A stretch of 25,723 bases of DNA, taken from NCBI GenBank assembly GCA_964650975.1, contig CAZYWA010000040.1, positions 1 through 25,723 on the forward strand. The letters are read 5' to 3'. The stretch comes from CAZYWA01 sp964650975 [NCBI: uncultured bacterium] (lineage in GTDB: Bacteria; JADJOY01). Positions 15,778 to 23,516 of this stretch are shown here, piece by piece. Made by a program: the position numbers and the translations under genes. The notes beneath the pieces are model-generated. The model was not told the origin of the DNA. It did not search any database and saw only the letters and a program-made list of their open reading frames with translations. Within the stretch, counting starts at the first letter, position 1, and each line of letters opens with the position of its first letter.

Positions 15778-16253
15778 GCCGCATGGCGGAGATCCCGCGC
15801 GAGGCGCTGGATCCACTCGGCCAATCGCCGATCCTGTTCGACGCCCTGGTCGAGGAGAATCTCGACGAGGGCGTCTTCATCTTCCGCAAGACGGTCACGC
15901 TCGCCGATCCGGGTGTTGCCGAGCAGCGCGTGACGTCGCGCTGGCCGCACCATCTTCCCGGCGAGCTGGTGATCGGGTTCACCGGCCAGGCCGGCACCAT
16001 CGCGCTGCATCGCAAAGGCCTGATCCGCGAGGGCTGGCGCGGTCACGGCGTGCGCATCAGCGACGCGCGGTTCTCGGCGCCGGTGCTGATCGGCGAGACG
16101 GTGTTCGTGCGTGCCGAGCTGGGGCGCGCGCGGAAGCTCGGCGACAGCCTGCACGTGCGCTTCAAGTTCCGCATGTGGAAGCAGGGCGCCGATGGTGCCG
16201 AGGTCGAGACCTACCGCAGCGAGCAAGACGCGATCTTTTTCCCGGGCGAGTGA
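15774..16253 (+). CDS. Hotdog-fold protein (FabZ/thioesterase-like)
   Basis: 159 aa; the ATG overlaps the preceding stop by 4 bp. The sequence fits a single hotdog domain: RVTSRWPHHLPGELVIGFTGQAGTIAL resembles the FabZ active-site segment H-x-P-G...P-G-x-x-x-x-E-x-x-A-Q, but the catalytic Glu position holds Gly/Thr (FTGQAG), while ARFSAPVLIGETVFVRAEL is the second hotdog strand pair typical of acyl-thioester proteins. The first His pair (HH at 59-60) is kept. Binding of an acyl-CoA or acyl-ACP is likely; dehydratase or thioesterase activity is not certain. No signal peptide, so it is cytoplasmic, which is odd between exported neighbours. Confidence 0.6.
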   Translation: MSRMAEIPREALDPLGQSPILFDALVEENLDEGVFIFRKTVTLADPGVAEQRVTSRWPHHLPGELVIGFTGQAGTIALHRKGLIREGWRGHGVRISDARFSAPVLIGETVFVRAELGRARKLGDSLHVRFKFRMWKQGADGAEVETYRSEQDAIFFPGE

Positions 16254-16272
16254 GCCCGGGGGAGGTGGTTCC

Positions 16273-17517
16273 GTGACACCTGCTCGCGCGCGGCGGTGGC
16301 TGGCATGGAGCGCGGCACTCGCCCTTTCGATCGCGGCGACACCGGCGAACGCCGCCCACAAGGTCTTCGTCACGTCGGTCACCGGTAGCGGAGACCTTTC
16401 GACCTGGCCCGACGCCGGTTCGAACGCTGGCCTCGCCGCCGGCGACGCGATCTGTCAGGCACGGGCGACCGCGGCCAATCTCGCCAACCCGGATCAGTAC
16501 GTCGCGTGGCTTTCCGACGACGCCAACGACGCCTACTGCCGGGTCACCGGCTTCAGCGGCAAGCGATCGGCGAACTGCGGGCAGCCGTCGCGTCCGACCA
16601 CGGGCGGGCCATGGGTTCGCTTCGACAAGTTCCCGTTCAGCCCGAGCCTCACGGCGCTCACGTCGCAACACGTCGTCTATGCGCCGATCGTCTTCGACGA
16701 GAACGGGGATCCCGCGCCGCGTACGACCTTCACGGGCACCAACGAGGACGGCACGTCGGACTTCGAAAGTCCGCAGGAGAACTGTCAGGGCTGGACGTCG
16801 TCGTCGGCCGCCGTTTCGACCACCGCTGGCGACGCGTTGCGCAGCTCGGGGTCCTGGACGAGCAGCGCGTCACCGACCTGCAGCGAAGCCGAGTCGCTCA
16901 TTTGCATCCAGAAGGGTAGCGGAAACCCGCTTCCCCCCTTCGACAACCCAGGAGTGCCCGCGTTCGTCTCGGAGAGTGGCGGCGGCGGCAACCTGAGCAC
17001 CCGGAGCGGGGCGAACGGCCAAACCGGGCTCGCGGCCGCCGATGCGGTGTGCCAGAGCGAAGCCGCCGAGCACGGAATCTGGGGCGCCCAGTTCTTCCGC
17101 GCGTGGCTCTCCGACAGCACGACCAGCGCCATCGACCGCATCACCGGCAACGGCCCGTGGGTGCGGCTCGACGGCGTCGAGATCGCGGCTTCGAAGAGCG
17201 ACTTGACCGGGGCGCTGATCGCGCCGCTCAACGTGTCGTCGACGGGCTTTTATTTCGGCAACGACGCGACCTGGACCGGCAGCACGCCCGCCGGTCTGAG
17301 CGGCGCGGCGACCTGCGCCGACTGGACCTCGTCGTCGAGCTCGGACCTCGGGCAGATCGGAACCGTGAACTTCGCTGCGTCGGGATGGGGCGGAAGTGCG
17401 GGCGGGGTGGAGTGCGACGCCGGCTTCAGTCTCTACTGCTTCTGCGACCAGACGCTGATCTTCGGCGACGGGGTCGAGCGCGGCGATCTAACCGCGTGGA
17501 CCTCCCACCTGCCGTGA
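16273..17517 (+). CDS. Secreted protein with two DUF1554-like domains and C-terminal tail motif, paralogue A
   Basis: 414 aa from a GTG at 16273 with GGGGGAGGTGG just upstream. Signal peptide, cleavage near ANA|A (27). Two tandem copies of about 170-200 aa follow (about 29-220 and 235-400). Each has GLAAGDAICQ or GLAAADAVCQ, a 'W-L-S-D' strand, 'GPWVR', a 'W-T/S-G/S' stretch, 'C-x-x-W-T-S' and a closing Cys pair; this pattern agrees with DUF1554, a C-type-lectin-like fold known in Leptospira and other surface proteins. Cys are paired, as expected outside the cytoplasm. The protein ends with DQTLIFGDGVERGDLTAW, a short tail shared with its neighbour. It starts 19 bp after the hotdog gene. Confidence 0.75.
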   Translation: MTPARARRWLAWSAALALSIAATPANAAHKVFVTSVTGSGDLSTWPDAGSNAGLAAGDAICQARATAANLANPDQYVAWLSDDANDAYCRVTGFSGKRSANCGQPSRPTTGGPWVRFDKFPFSPSLTALTSQHVVYAPIVFDENGDPAPRTTFTGTNEDGTSDFESPQENCQGWTSSSAAVSTTAGDALRSSGSWTSSASPTCSEAESLICIQKGSGNPLPPFDNPGVPAFVSESGGGGNLSTRSGANGQTGLAAADAVCQSEAAEHGIWGAQFFRAWLSDSTTSAIDRITGNGPWVRLDGVEIAASKSDLTGALIAPLNVSSTGFYFGNDATWTGSTPAGLSGAATCADWTSSSSSDLGQIGTVNFAASGWGGSAGGVECDAGFSLYCFCDQTLIFGDGVERGDLTAWTSHLP

Positions 17518-17537
17518 AAAGGGAAACGGAGCGTCGT

Positions 17538-18773
17538 GTGACGAAGTGGACCGCAACGCGCGTGGGCCTCGCGGCCTGGTTTGCGATCTTCCCGGCTTCC
17601 GCGGCCTTCGCCGCGAACAACGTCATCTTCGTCACGTCGGACACCGGCACCGGCAGCCTGTCGACCTGGTTGCATGCCAACGCCAAGACCGGTCTCGCGG
17701 CCGCGGACGCGGTCTGCCAGTTCGAAGCGGACAACGCCGGGCTCGGCCCCGGCACTTTCCGCGCGTGGCTCTCCGATTCGAGCAACGATGCCTACTGCCG
17801 CGTGAGCGGGTTCGGCGGCAAGGTCTCCGCCAACTGTGGGCAAGCATCGCTGCCGACCGACGCCGGCCCGTGGGTGCGGACCGACGGCAAGCCGTTCTCC
17901 CCGACCCTCGATGAGCTGACGGCGGGTCCGGGGGTCGTCTACGAGCCCGTGCTGCTCGACCAGCATCACGACCCGGCCCCTCTCATCTACTTCACCGCGA
18001 CCCACCGTGACGGCACGTACGATGCCGGCCACGGGGACTGCCTGGACTGGGGCACCGGGAGCAACTTGCAACTCGCGTCGGGTGGCTACGCGGACCAAAC
18101 CACCCAGAGCTGGACGGCCGGGGTCTTCCTCGCGTGCAACCAAAGCCTCTCGCTGGTTTGCATGCAGACGGGAGCGGGTCCCGCGCTGCCACCCTACCTG
18201 GCACAGGGAGTGCCGGCGTTCCTGACGGACAGCATGTTGGGCGGTGATCTGGGCTCGTGGTCCGAGGCATCCGGCCAGACGGGGCTCGCCGCGGGCGATG
18301 CCATCTGCGAGACCGAGGCTGCAGCGAATCACGTCTGGGGTGGCGGCCACTATCGGGCCTGGCTCGCCAGCAGCGGCAACGATGCTACCGACCGCATCAC
18401 CGGCAATGGGCCCTGGGTGCGGTTCGACGGAATCGAGGTCGCCGCATCCCGGAGCGAGCTGATCAGCGGGACGCTCGAGGCACCCATCAACTTCGAGCCG
18501 AGCGGTACCTACGAATCCAACGCCGGCGCCTGGACGGGGAGTGACGCGTCGGGTCTCGAGACGGCGGACACCTGCGGCGACTGGACGGACACCGGGCAAC
18601 AGGGACGCACCGGTTTGGTCAACCGATCGAGCTCCGGCTGGGCCGGAGGACCGGGGGCCAGTTCGTGCGGCCTCACGTTGGCCCATCTCTATTGCCTGTG
18701 CGATCAGACGCTGATCTTCGGCGACGGCCTCGAGCGAGGCGATCTCACCGGCTGGACCAAGCACCTGCCATGA
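17538..18773 (+). CDS. Secreted protein with two DUF1554-like domains and C-terminal tail motif, paralogue B
   Basis: 411 aa from a GTG at 17538 (CGGAG 5 nt upstream); a GTG at 17514 overlapping the previous stop as GTGA is an alternative. Signal peptide LAAWFAIFPASAAFA, cleavage near AFA|A. The order of motifs matches paralogue A along its whole length (VTSDTGTGSLSTW, DAVCQ, AWLSDSSNDAYCRVSGFGGKVSANCGQ, GPWVR, then the second copy with DRITGNGPWVRFDGIEVAAS and C-GDWTD), and the tail reads DQTLIFGDGLERGDLTGW. The two genes therefore arose by tandem duplication, then diverged. The middle of each repeat differs most, which would fit ligand-binding variation. Overlaps the beta-propeller gene by ATGA. 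Confidence 0.75.
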   Translation: MTKWTATRVGLAAWFAIFPASAAFAANNVIFVTSDTGTGSLSTWLHANAKTGLAAADAVCQFEADNAGLGPGTFRAWLSDSSNDAYCRVSGFGGKVSANCGQASLPTDAGPWVRTDGKPFSPTLDELTAGPGVVYEPVLLDQHHDPAPLIYFTATHRDGTYDAGHGDCLDWGTGSNLQLASGGYADQTTQSWTAGVFLACNQSLSLVCMQTGAGPALPPYLAQGVPAFLTDSMLGGDLGSWSEASGQTGLAAGDAICETEAAANHVWGGGHYRAWLASSGNDATDRITGNGPWVRFDGIEVAASRSELISGTLEAPINFEPSGTYESNAGAWTGSDASGLETADTCGDWTDTGQQGRTGLVNRSSSGWAGGPGASSCGLTLAHLYCLCDQTLIFGDGLERGDLTGWTKHLP

Positions 18774-19852
18774 CGAAGCGCCACGCTGGTCTCACTGCCG
18801 TCGTGACGTTGCTCGCCGCGTCGCTGACGGCCCGCTGCTCGCCGATCTCGCCGGTCGCGGTCGCGCCGCCGCCAGCGCCCGAGCTGGTCGGGCCGACGGC
18901 GCGGAACGAAGAGCTTGCGAAGCTCGAGAAGCTCGATCTGGGCGGGGCGCACGGACCCGAGGAAGTGGCGTTCGACGGCGACGGGCGGGTCTACGTGGGC
19001 GTCGACGACGGCCGCATCCTGCGGCTCACGCGGAAGCCCGGGGGCGGCGCGTCCATCGACGTGATCGCGTCGACCGGCGGGCGGCCGCTGGGTCTCATGT
19101 TCGACGCCGCGGGCAAGTTGATCGTGTGCGACGCGGTGAAGGGACTGCTCGCCGTCGACATGGCCGGCACGGTCACCCCGCTCACCGGCGAGGCCGACGG
19201 AGGCCCCTTCAAGTTCACCAACGACCTCGACATCGCCCGCGACGGCGCCGTGTACTTCTCCGACGCCAGCTCGGTCTACGGCGTCCACGAGTTCATGACG
19301 GACTACCTGGACGGCCGGCCGCTCGGCCGGTTGCTCCGCTATCGCCCCGCCACCGGCAAGACCGAGGTGCTCGCGAAGGACCTCTACTTCGCGAACGGAG
19401 TGGCGCTCTCTCCCGACGACGACTACGTGCTGGTGAACGAGACGTGGTCGTTTCGCGTGAAGCGGCTGTGGCTCGCCGGGCCCAAGGCCGGGACGATCGA
19501 GCCGTTCATCGAGAATCTGCCCGGCTACCCCGACGGCATCTCGCGCAGCCCGCGCGGCACCTTCTGGGTGGCGCTCTTCACGGTGCGCGATCCACTCGGC
19601 GACTGGCTCGCGCCTCACCCGACGCTCAAGTGGTTGGTGGCGAGCTTGCCCAAATTCATGATGCCCGGACCCAAGGCTTATGGCTTTGCGGTCGAGGTCG
19701 ATTCGTCGGGAAAGATCCTGCGCAGCGTGCAGGACCCGTCGGGCGACTCCATCCGCCACGTGAGCAGCGCCCACGAAGACCGCGGCTCGCTCTACCTCGG
19801 CACCCTCGACGGTCCGCACGTCGGGCGATACACGCTGCCCGCGCACGACTAG
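18770..19852 (+). CDS. SMP-30/strictosidine-synthase-like beta-propeller, exported
   Basis: 360 aa; the ATG overlaps the previous stop by 4 bp. The N-terminus has a hydrophobic stretch (GLTAVVTLLAASLTARCS), likely a signal or anchor; the lipobox is poor (Arg before Cys23). The rest is a six-bladed propeller of the SMP-30/gluconolactonase and strictosidine-synthase group: GPEEVAFDGDGRVYVGVDDGRILRL, RPLGLMFDAAGKLIVCDAVKGLL, the signature FTNDLDIARDGAVYFSDAS, then LLRYRPATGKTEVLAKDLYFANGVALSPDDDYVLVNET and GYPDGISRSPRGTFWVALF. These are close to the APMAP-type family. Family members bind a divalent metal in the centre and hydrolyse lactones or esters. Last gene of the six-gene set. Confidence 0.85.
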   Translation: MTKRHAGLTAVVTLLAASLTARCSPISPVAVAPPPAPELVGPTARNEELAKLEKLDLGGAHGPEEVAFDGDGRVYVGVDDGRILRLTRKPGGGASIDVIASTGGRPLGLMFDAAGKLIVCDAVKGLLAVDMAGTVTPLTGEADGGPFKFTNDLDIARDGAVYFSDASSVYGVHEFMTDYLDGRPLGRLLRYRPATGKTEVLAKDLYFANGVALSPDDDYVLVNETWSFRVKRLWLAGPKAGTIEPFIENLPGYPDGISRSPRGTFWVALFTVRDPLGDWLAPHPTLKWLVASLPKFMMPGPKAYGFAVEVDSSGKILRSVQDPSGDSIRHVSSAHEDRGSLYLGTLDGPHVGRYTLPAHD

Positions 19853-19879
19853 CACGATCGATTCTTGGGCGCTCCGGCC

Positions 19880-19909
19880 GGAGGGCTGCGGTCCCTCGCA
19901 GCCGCAGCG
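19880..19909 (-). repeat. 30-nt hairpin element, copy 3
   Basis: GGAG, arm GGCTGC, loop GGTCCCTC, arm GCAGCC, GCAGCG. It has the same arms as copies 1 and 7, on the other strand. Starts 27 bp after the propeller gene. Confidence 0.85.
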
Positions 19910-19933
19910 CGTGGCCATTCAACCCGCGTTGTT

Positions 19934-19963
19934 CGCTGCCCACCGAGGGACCGGTGGGCCTCC
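19934..19963 (+). repeat. 30-nt hairpin element, copy 4 with replaced stem
   Basis: CGCT, arm GCCCACC, loop GAGGGACC, arm GGTGGGC, CTCC. Loop, flanks and the total of 30 nt are as in copy 1, but both arms are entirely different and still fully complementary (7 bp). Confidence 0.8.
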
Positions 19964-20001
19964 AACCGGAACGCGCTCTCCGGCCGGTGGGCGCGATCGT
20001 C

Positions 20002-20032
20002 CGCTTCGGCTGCGAGGTACCGGTGGGCCACC
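20002..20032 (+). repeat. Chimeric or decayed hairpin element
   Basis: CGCT, TC, left arm GGCTGC (as in copy 1), loop GAGGTACC (one change), right arm GGTGGGC (as in copy 4). The arms do not pair. It looks like a recombinant of the two stem types. Confidence 0.55.
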
Positions 20033-20076
20033 AGGGGGATTGCGATCGATGTGGAAGAATCGCGACCGCTTCGTCT

Positions 20077-20106
20077 GGAGCGCGCGCGGTCCCTCGCGCG
20101 CGAGCG
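20077..20106 (-). repeat. 30-nt hairpin element, copy 5 with replaced stem
   Basis: GGAG, arm CGCGCGC, loop GGTCCCTC, arm GCGCGCG, AGCG. A third fully different but complementary stem. It lies 10 bp past the mvaD stop and could help to end that transcript. Confidence 0.75.
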
Positions 20107-20116
20107 CACGATTGGT

Positions 20117-21115
20117 TCAGCCGCGGTCGAAATCGATTACCCGCGCCGCCGGACCAGGGCGAGTGCGGATCACCCGCGACACGCCCACCGTGCCGGCCAG
20201 TGTGCGTTCAACGGCGTCGGCGTCGGGGGTGGCGCACAGCACCTTCACGTTGGGCCCCGCGTCGATGGTGAAGTGGGCAGCCAAGCCGCGCGCGCGAAGC
20301 TCTCGCACGCGCGCCACGACGTCGAGTGAAGCGCCGCGCAGGTACACAAGCGGCGGCTCGGCTCCCATCATCGCGGCGTGCATGCGCAGGCAGTTCCGCT
20401 CCATCACCTTGCCGAGCTCTTCGAGATCGCGGGCGGCGATCGCGCGCTTCGTGGGATCCAGATCCGACGGGATCGTGGCGAGAAAAGGCTCGAAATAGGG
20501 CGACGTGAGACGCGTCCGCTCCATCCCCTCGGTCGACGACACGTCCTTCGGCCCTTCCTCGACCACCGCCACGAGCATCGTCACATCCCAGTGGTGGATC
20601 GGTGCCACCGGCACCGCGTGCGAATCGGCACCGTCGTCGCGCTCGCCGCGACGCCACTCCGCCCAGCCGCCGAGCACCGACCGGCAAGCCGACCCCGATC
20701 CGAGCCGCGCCAGCACCGAGACCTGCGCTTCCGTGAGCACCAGCTCCGCCGCCGCGGACGCCGCGACGGCCAGCGCCGCGAAACCGCTGGCGCTCGACGC
20801 GAGCCCCGCGCCGGTCGGGAAGTCGTTCACGCTCTCGACGTAAGCGTTCACTCCGCCGACGCGCTCGCCCGCGAGCCGCCGCACCTCGTCCAGAATCCTC
20901 CGCGCCTTGCGCAGCGAGCCCTCCGGGGCCGGCTTCCCATCGACGCGAAGCTCGTCCTCGGCCAACGTCCGATCGAACGCGACCGTGGTGCGCGACTCCA
21001 TCCCCGCGAGCGTCAGCGACAAGCTCCCGGCGCGCGGCAGGTTGAGCGTGGAGTCGCGCTTCCCCCAGTACTTGACCAGCGCGATGTTGGGGTGCGCGAC
21101 GGCGGTGGCCTTCAT
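20117..21115 (-). CDS. mvaD: Diphosphomevalonate decarboxylase
   Basis: 332 aa, GHMP superfamily; ATG at 21115 overlaps the kinase stop as ATGA. It converts mevalonate 5-diphosphate to isopentenyl diphosphate with ATP. Motifs: AHPNIALVKYWGKRD (7-21), PRAGSLSLTL (27-36), the nucleotide loop FPTGAGLASSASGFAALA (99-116), GSGSACRS (139-146) and FTIDAGPNVKVL (282-293), where Asp285 corresponds to the catalytic Asp of the family. Conservation of the SGSACRS and DAGPN segments supports the true decarboxylase over a mevalonate-3-kinase-type relative. Last gene of the operon. Confidence 0.93.
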   Translation of the reverse strand: MKATAVAHPNIALVKYWGKRDSTLNLPRAGSLSLTLAGMESRTTVAFDRTLAEDELRVDGKPAPEGSLRKARRILDEVRRLAGERVGGVNAYVESVNDFPTGAGLASSASGFAALAVAASAAAELVLTEAQVSVLARLGSGSACRSVLGGWAEWRRGERDDGADSHAVPVAPIHHWDVTMLVAVVEEGPKDVSSTEGMERTRLTSPYFEPFLATIPSDLDPTKRAIAARDLEELGKVMERNCLRMHAAMMGAEPPLVYLRGASLDVVARVRELRARGLAAHFTIDAGPNVKVLCATPDADAVERTLAGTVGVSRVIRTRPGPAARVIDFDRG

Positions 21116-22038
21116 GGGAGCAGGTGCTCGAGCGGCACGTCGATCACACCGCACGCGCCACACGAGATCAGCGCCAGGCGCACCGTCTCGACGAGGTCGT
21201 TCGGGACCAGCGCGATCGCGTTGCCGCCGCCGCCGGCGCCGGTGAGCTTGGCGCCCAGGGCGCCGGAGCGGCGCGCCGCGGTGATCAGCGTCTCGAGCTC
21301 GTTCGAGCTGGTGCCGATCTCGGCGAGCAGCGCTTGGTTGCGGTTCATGCATTCGCCGGCGCCATCGCCGTCGCCGCGCGCGAGCGCCTCGCGGAGCCCG
21401 AGTGCCAGGTCCTCGGCTTCGCCGATCGCCGTTTTCCAGCGCACCCGTTCCCGGTCTCGAAACTCGCCGACGCTCGCCACCACTTCCGCGGTGCTCGACA
21501 TGCGACCGGTATCGGCGAGCAGCAGCGTAGCGTCGAGCGCGCACTCGATCGGCTCCGCGGCCGCGCCCTTCCGGAACCAGATCGGCCGGTCGAGCGCGAT
21601 GACCGTGTTGTCGATTCCCGACGGATTCTTGTGCACGATGCGCTCGAGCTCGAACGCCAGCTTCGCCACTTCGTCGTCGGGAAGCTCGAGATGCCGCAGA
21701 TCGGAGAAGGCTCGCACCATGGCGACGGCTAGCGCCGCGCTCGATCCGAGGTGTGCTCCCGGAGCCAGGCTCGAGCGCACCGTGATCCGCACCTCCCCCG
21801 CAGGCGCGAGCTGCAGTTGGTCGAGCAGCGTGACCAGCATCTGCCGCAGCGTCTCGTGCTCGGGATACCGGTCGAGGATCGAGAGCTCGAGGGACTCACC
21901 GTAGGGATCGAGCTTCTCGTCGATCTCCACCTCTTTCTGCACCGCGCGCACCGGCAGCGCGATCGCCGGCGCGCCGTGCACCACGAAATGCTCGCCCGTG
22001 AGGATCACCTTGCCCGGGGCCTGGCCGCGGCCGATCAC
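21112..22038 (-). CDS. mvk: Mevalonate kinase (GHMP kinase)
   Basis: 308 aa from the GTG at 22038, which overlaps the mvaA stop as GTGA. The frame is open far upstream (to 24144), but that part is a shadow of mvaA. Three GHMP motifs: QAPGKVILTGEHFVVHGAPAI (6-26, Lys10 and Glu16), the phosphate loop PGAHLGSSAALAVA (93-106), and GALGAKLTGAGGGGNAIAL (259-277); NPSGIDN (138-144) supplies the catalytic Asp143. These fit mevalonate kinase. Phosphomevalonate kinase would be needed next in the classical route and is not present, so dual use cannot be excluded from sequence alone. Confidence 0.88.
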   Translation of the reverse strand: MIGRGQAPGKVILTGEHFVVHGAPAIALPVRAVQKEVEIDEKLDPYGESLELSILDRYPEHETLRQMLVTLLDQLQLAPAGEVRITVRSSLAPGAHLGSSAALAVAMVRAFSDLRHLELPDDEVAKLAFELERIVHKNPSGIDNTVIALDRPIWFRKGAAAEPIECALDATLLLADTGRMSSTAEVVASVGEFRDRERVRWKTAIGEAEDLALGLREALARGDGDGAGECMNRNQALLAEIGTSSNELETLITAARRSGALGAKLTGAGGGGNAIALVPNDLVETVRLALISCGACGVIDVPLEHLLP

Positions 22039-23363
22039 GCGTCGCTCCGCACCGCGCCTCGAAGGCGAGTGAGTACCGCGCGCGCGGCGCCGTCGTTCAC
22101 CTGGCTTGCGTCGACCATTTCCCGCACCACCGCGGCGATCTCGTGAGGTTCGGCGCCCGCCACGGCGGCCACGTTGCGCGCGTGGAGCGACATGTGGCCG
22201 CGCTGGATTCCCTCGGTGGCCATGGCGTGGAGCGCACCGAAGTTCTGCGCGAGGCCGGCCGCGGCGGCCACCCGCGCCAGGTCGGACGCCGACTGGACGC
22301 CCAGGATCTTGAGCGCCACCCGCACCACCGGATGCACCTTGGTCACGCCGCCCACGATGCCCACCGAGAGCGGCAGCTCGAGCTCGCCGCGAATTCCGCC
22401 TGCCGCGGTCCGCGTCCAGGTGGCGAGCGCCGTGTAGCGGCCGTTCCGCGCGGCCCACGCGTGCGCACCGGCCTCGACCGCGCGGAAATCCTGACCGGTC
22501 GCGAGCAGCACCGCGTCGATGCCGTTCAGGATTCCCTTGTTGTGGGTCGCCGCGCGGTAGGGATCGGCCTCGGCGAGCGCCGACGCCTTCTCGACCTCGT
22601 TCGCGACCTCGACGCTCGCCGCATTCGCGGTGGCGATCTCTTCGGCGCTCATCTCGACCGCCGCGCCCACGCGCCGCTCGGTGGTGTAGTTGGACAGGAT
22701 CTTGAGACAGCTCTTTCCGCCGGTGAGCGCTTCGAGCCGCGGTGCGAGTGCCTCCGCCATGCCGTTCACGGCGTTGGCGCCCATCGCGTCGCGCACGTCG
22801 ACCAGGAGGTGCACCACCAGCATCGGACCGACGCGCGTGTCGGGCAGCGCGCGGCACTCGATGCTGCGAGGGCCGCCGCCGGCGGCACGCAACCGGTCGT
22901 GGCCGTGGTCGGCATCCGCGAGCAGCTCCGGCGCCGCGGCGAGCACCGCGGTGGTCGCTCGCTCCAGATCGGGAATCTCGGTCAGCTGGATCTGCGAGAT
23001 CATGATCGGCTCGCTGGCCCAGGTGCGGATGCCGAGCCCGTCGCGCATGCGTCGCGCCGAGTTGCTGGCCGCCGCCACCACCGACGGCTCCTCGGTGGCC
23101 ATCGGCACCAGCCGGTCGACGCCGTCGATCTTGAAGTTGGCCGCGACGCCGATCGGCAGCGGCAGGATGCCGATCACGTTCTCGATCATGCGGTCGGCTT
23201 CGCCGAGGCCGAAGCCCCGCATGCCGAGGAGCACGCGGCGGTCGTCCTCGTCGAGGCCGGCCAGGCGGGCGATCTCGTCGACGCGCGCCGAGACGTCGAG
23301 CTTGTAGAAACCCTTGAGTCGGGAGCTCTCGACCGCGCCGCCCGGCCGCTCGCCGCCGCTCAC
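22035..23363 (-). CDS. mvaA: Hydroxymethylglutaryl-CoA reductase, class II type
   Basis: 442 aa from a GTG at 23363 (GAGG upstream); the frame is open to 23477, but that includes the hairpin repeats, so the internal GTG is preferred. Active-site segments by comparison with Pseudomonas mevalonii: MATEEPSVVAAAS (Glu91 or 92), DAMGANAVNGMAE (192-204), THNKGILNGIDAV with Lys276, ATGQDFRAVEAG with Asp292, and EGIQRGHMSLHARN with His390. No N-terminal membrane domain, as in soluble bacterial class II enzymes. In an operon dedicated to isoprenoid precursors it should run in the synthetic direction. Cofactor preference is not readable. Confidence 0.93.
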   Translation of the reverse strand: MSGGERPGGAVESSRLKGFYKLDVSARVDEIARLAGLDEDDRRVLLGMRGFGLGEADRMIENVIGILPLPIGVAANFKIDGVDRLVPMATEEPSVVAAASNSARRMRDGLGIRTWASEPIMISQIQLTEIPDLERATTAVLAAAPELLADADHGHDRLRAAGGGPRSIECRALPDTRVGPMLVVHLLVDVRDAMGANAVNGMAEALAPRLEALTGGKSCLKILSNYTTERRVGAAVEMSAEEIATANAASVEVANEVEKASALAEADPYRAATHNKGILNGIDAVLLATGQDFRAVEAGAHAWAARNGRYTALATWTRTAAGGIRGELELPLSVGIVGGVTKVHPVVRVALKILGVQSASDLARVAAAAGLAQNFGALHAMATEGIQRGHMSLHARNVAAVAGAEPHEIAAVVREMVDASQVNDGAARAVLTRLRGAVRSDA

Positions 23364-23397
23364 CAGACGTTCCCTCGGGGATCTCTTCCCCGTAGTC

Positions 23398-23427
23398 GGA
23401 GGGACGCGCTCCGTCGCGTCCGCAGCG
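23398..23427 (-). repeat. 30-nt hairpin element, copy 6 with altered stem and loop
   Basis: GGAG, arm GGACGC, loop GCTCCGTC, arm GCGTCC, GCAGCG. The arms pair perfectly; the loop has two changes from the family loop. Lies between fni and mvaA. Confidence 0.8.
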
Positions 23428-23443
23428 TTGGATCGCGATGGAA

Positions 23444-23473
23444 CGCTGCGGCTGCGAGGGACCGCAGCCCTCC
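23444..23473 (+). repeat. 30-nt hairpin element, copy 7
   Basis: CGCT, GC, arm GGCTGC, loop GAGGGACC, arm GCAGCC, CTCC. Together with copy 6 it forms an inverted pair (26 of 32 positions complementary, 12-nt loop) inside the only gap of the mevalonate operon. Confidence 0.85.
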
Positions 23474-23516
23474 CCACTGCCGGCCCCTCGAGTAACCGCT
23501 CGCGCCACGCATTTCG

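Larger units (their letters stand above)
19853..20116. other. Intergenic region with four hairpin elements, no gene
   Basis: 264 bp between two convergent genes. It holds three intact and one chimeric copy of the 30-nt hairpin family, annotated separately, and fragments of their arms (for example GGTGGGC near 19985). No credible coding frame. Confidence 0.7.
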
